Shown: piece by piece, positions 63,133 through 64,000 of the stretch | Layout: each line of letters starts with the position of its first letter | Position numbering within the stretch: the first letter of the stretch is position 1 | From: Prorocentrum cordatum | Lineage: Eukaryota > Sar > Dinophyceae > Prorocentrales > Prorocentraceae | Assembly: GCA_963575745.1 (NCBI GenBank) | Contig: CAUYUJ010016687.1 | Location: 37,001-101,000, forward strand | Direction: 5' to 3' | DNA: 64,000 bases | The notes under the pieces: generated by a model | Told to the model about the DNA's origin: nothing | The model's input: the letters and a program-made list of their open reading frames with translations, nothing else | Databases searched by the model: none | Program-made: the position numbers and the translations under genes

Positions 63133-63345
63133 TCTTGTCGAAGCGGGCTGGGGTCAACTGTGGGAGCTCCCTCGCACCACGGTGGGCGTCGGCTGTCAAC
63201 CATAACCATGGAACCTTGTCCATTTGAGAGAGTATTATAGACCGAGGCACACCGTCTTGTGGACGATCCGAGATATCCTTGATCGACACTAGGCGAGCAC
63301 GTGTATCTACAAGTTCGTTCAGTGGATACGCAGTGTGACCTGGAA
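62906..63345 (-). pseudogene. LINE ORF upstream of the endonuclease
   Basis: The minus strand reads ARLVSIKDISDRPQDGVPRS and MDKVPWLWLTADAHRGAREL, then ASHLRALASPAAGSTIRDTQ, in a frame different from the endonuclease. A frameshift joins them near 62.95-63.05 kb. Beyond 63345 a GGA-rich tract follows, taken as outside the element. Confidence 0.5.
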
Positions 63346-63359
63346 AATGCAACCATGGG

Positions 63360-63600
63360 AGGGAGGATGAAAAAGGAGGGAGGGAGGAGGATGAGAAAGA
63401 AACCCGTCCTCTCCCTTCCTCCTCGTCGTCCTCCTCCTCCTGGACTCCCCAGCGCGCGTCCAGGGAAATGAGGAGGAGCAGGGGGAGGAAAACTGGGGGA
63501 ATGGAGGAGGAGGACGAGGGGGAGGAGCGGGAGCGGATGGGGTGGGAGGGCGAGGAGGAGGAGGAGGAGGAGGAGGAGGAGGAGGAGGAGATCAAAACAG
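63360..63600. repeat. GGA/GGGA purine-rich tracts with a central CTC block
   Basis: GAGGGAGGAGG at 63360-63400, CTCCTCGTCG at 63410-63445 and (GGA)n at 63465-63595. Confidence 0.9.
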
Positions 63601-64000
63601 GGTAACAAACGATCCTCAAATCATGCTAAACAGCGGAACGTCCATCCGGACGTGGCTAGCTACAGGCATCGTAATCGGTGCAAGCGTTGCCTTGCACATC
63701 TTGCTCTTCCTCAACATTGAATAGGTCGTTATCTAAGCCTTTATCGTCTTCGTCGCGGGGTGCTTCTCAGCAGTGCTCCGTGTAAAATACCAATTCCAAG
63801 GGTCGCCTCCCCCCTCGCCCTTTTCTGAAACACAATAAGCCATGTCGACGATCTTGGGTATGTACGTCCAACTCTGAGGTGATGCGTGTGATGTGCTGGT
63901 GAGGATGGGGTGATGGTTCGATGGGGAAGACTACGACGATGGCAACACTGTAGTTGAGATGACGATCATGATGATGCTGACGTGGATGAAGGCGGTAACA
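63600..64000. other. unassigned end of window
   Basis: A plus-strand frame to 63724 reads NSGTSIRTWLATGIVIGASV and ALHILLFLNIE then stop, a possible short membrane tail, but its upstream part is a GGA repeat. The rest shows no feature. Confidence 0.3.

Larger units (their letters stand above)
55261..63345 (-). mobile_element. LINE retrotransposon with methyltransferase-like domain, decayed
   Basis: Minus-strand order is apurinic-endonuclease-like domain (63.1-62.3 kb), linker (62.2-61.6 kb), reverse transcriptase (61.6-57.7 kb, split by a foreign 1.95-kb segment), C-terminal region (57.7-56.6 kb), cytosine-methyltransferase-like domain (56.6-55.8 kb), and a tail ending at a stop at 55261. 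Non-LTR elements of dinoflagellates carry the first parts; the last domain recalls published cases of methyltransferases captured by dinoflagellate retrotransposons. At least six frameshifts or stops make it inactive. Its 5' limit is set where the reading gives way to a GGA-rich tract near 63345. Confidence 0.7.

Overview
The window looks like nuclear DNA of a dinoflagellate. It has almost no intact long genes. It is dominated by simple repeats, tandem minisatellites and decayed retrotransposons. The retrotransposon reading frames match dinoflagellate-type LINE proteins and a tyrosine-recombinase (DIRS-order) element. The few host-like coding pieces are short exons lost among long (CTC)n, (GGA)n and (GAT)n tracts, with intron borders that repeat a CAG-GAG or AAG-G motif. 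A Prorocentrum-like genome is my best guess from general resemblance only. No rRNA, tRNA, spliced-leader RNA or CRISPR array was found.

Layout. 0-12.5 kb: mixed, partly AT-richer DNA with degenerate minisatellites and three fragments of LINE coding sequence, all on the minus strand. One is a 5'-truncated copy dropped into a ~205-bp satellite with a visible 7-bp target duplication. 12.7-17.3 kb: a higher-order repeat in which CCAAGA/GGCC-rich arrays alternate with conserved spacer modules. 17.8-19.4 kb: a GCGTAGTGTATTT-type satellite. 19.6-30.3 kb: low-complexity DNA holding scattered minus-strand exon candidates, including four pieces that read together as two WW domains, plus a ~0.9-kb near-perfect palindrome (27.4-28.3 kb). 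30.9-33.8 kb: dispersed tandem-repeat families and trinucleotide arrays.

33.87-39.81 kb: a decayed DIRS-order retrotransposon on the minus strand. It carries a Cys/Pro-rich plus membrane-segment ORF1, reverse transcriptase, RNase H-like and tyrosine recombinase domains. It has the split direct repeats (A1 at one end, B1-A2-B2 at the other) of the PAT/Ngaro type and sits inside an ATC/CAT trinucleotide array that resumes on the far side. 40.6-54.9 kb: pyrimidine- and purine-rich DNA with isolated exon-like islands, a 161-bp MITE-like inverted repeat, a 1.5-kb inverted-repeat/minisatellite structure and an 83-bp tandem repeat shared with two other loci.

55.26-63.35 kb: a second large decayed element on the minus strand. 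It is a LINE with apurinic endonuclease and reverse transcriptase, followed by a domain resembling cytosine-C5 methyltransferases in which the expected motif-IV cysteine is arginine. Its reverse transcriptase is split by a ~1.95-kb CpG-rich insertion. Together the elements show several layers of nested insertion into repeats. All functional assignments come from reading translated sequence by eye; none was confirmed by a database search.
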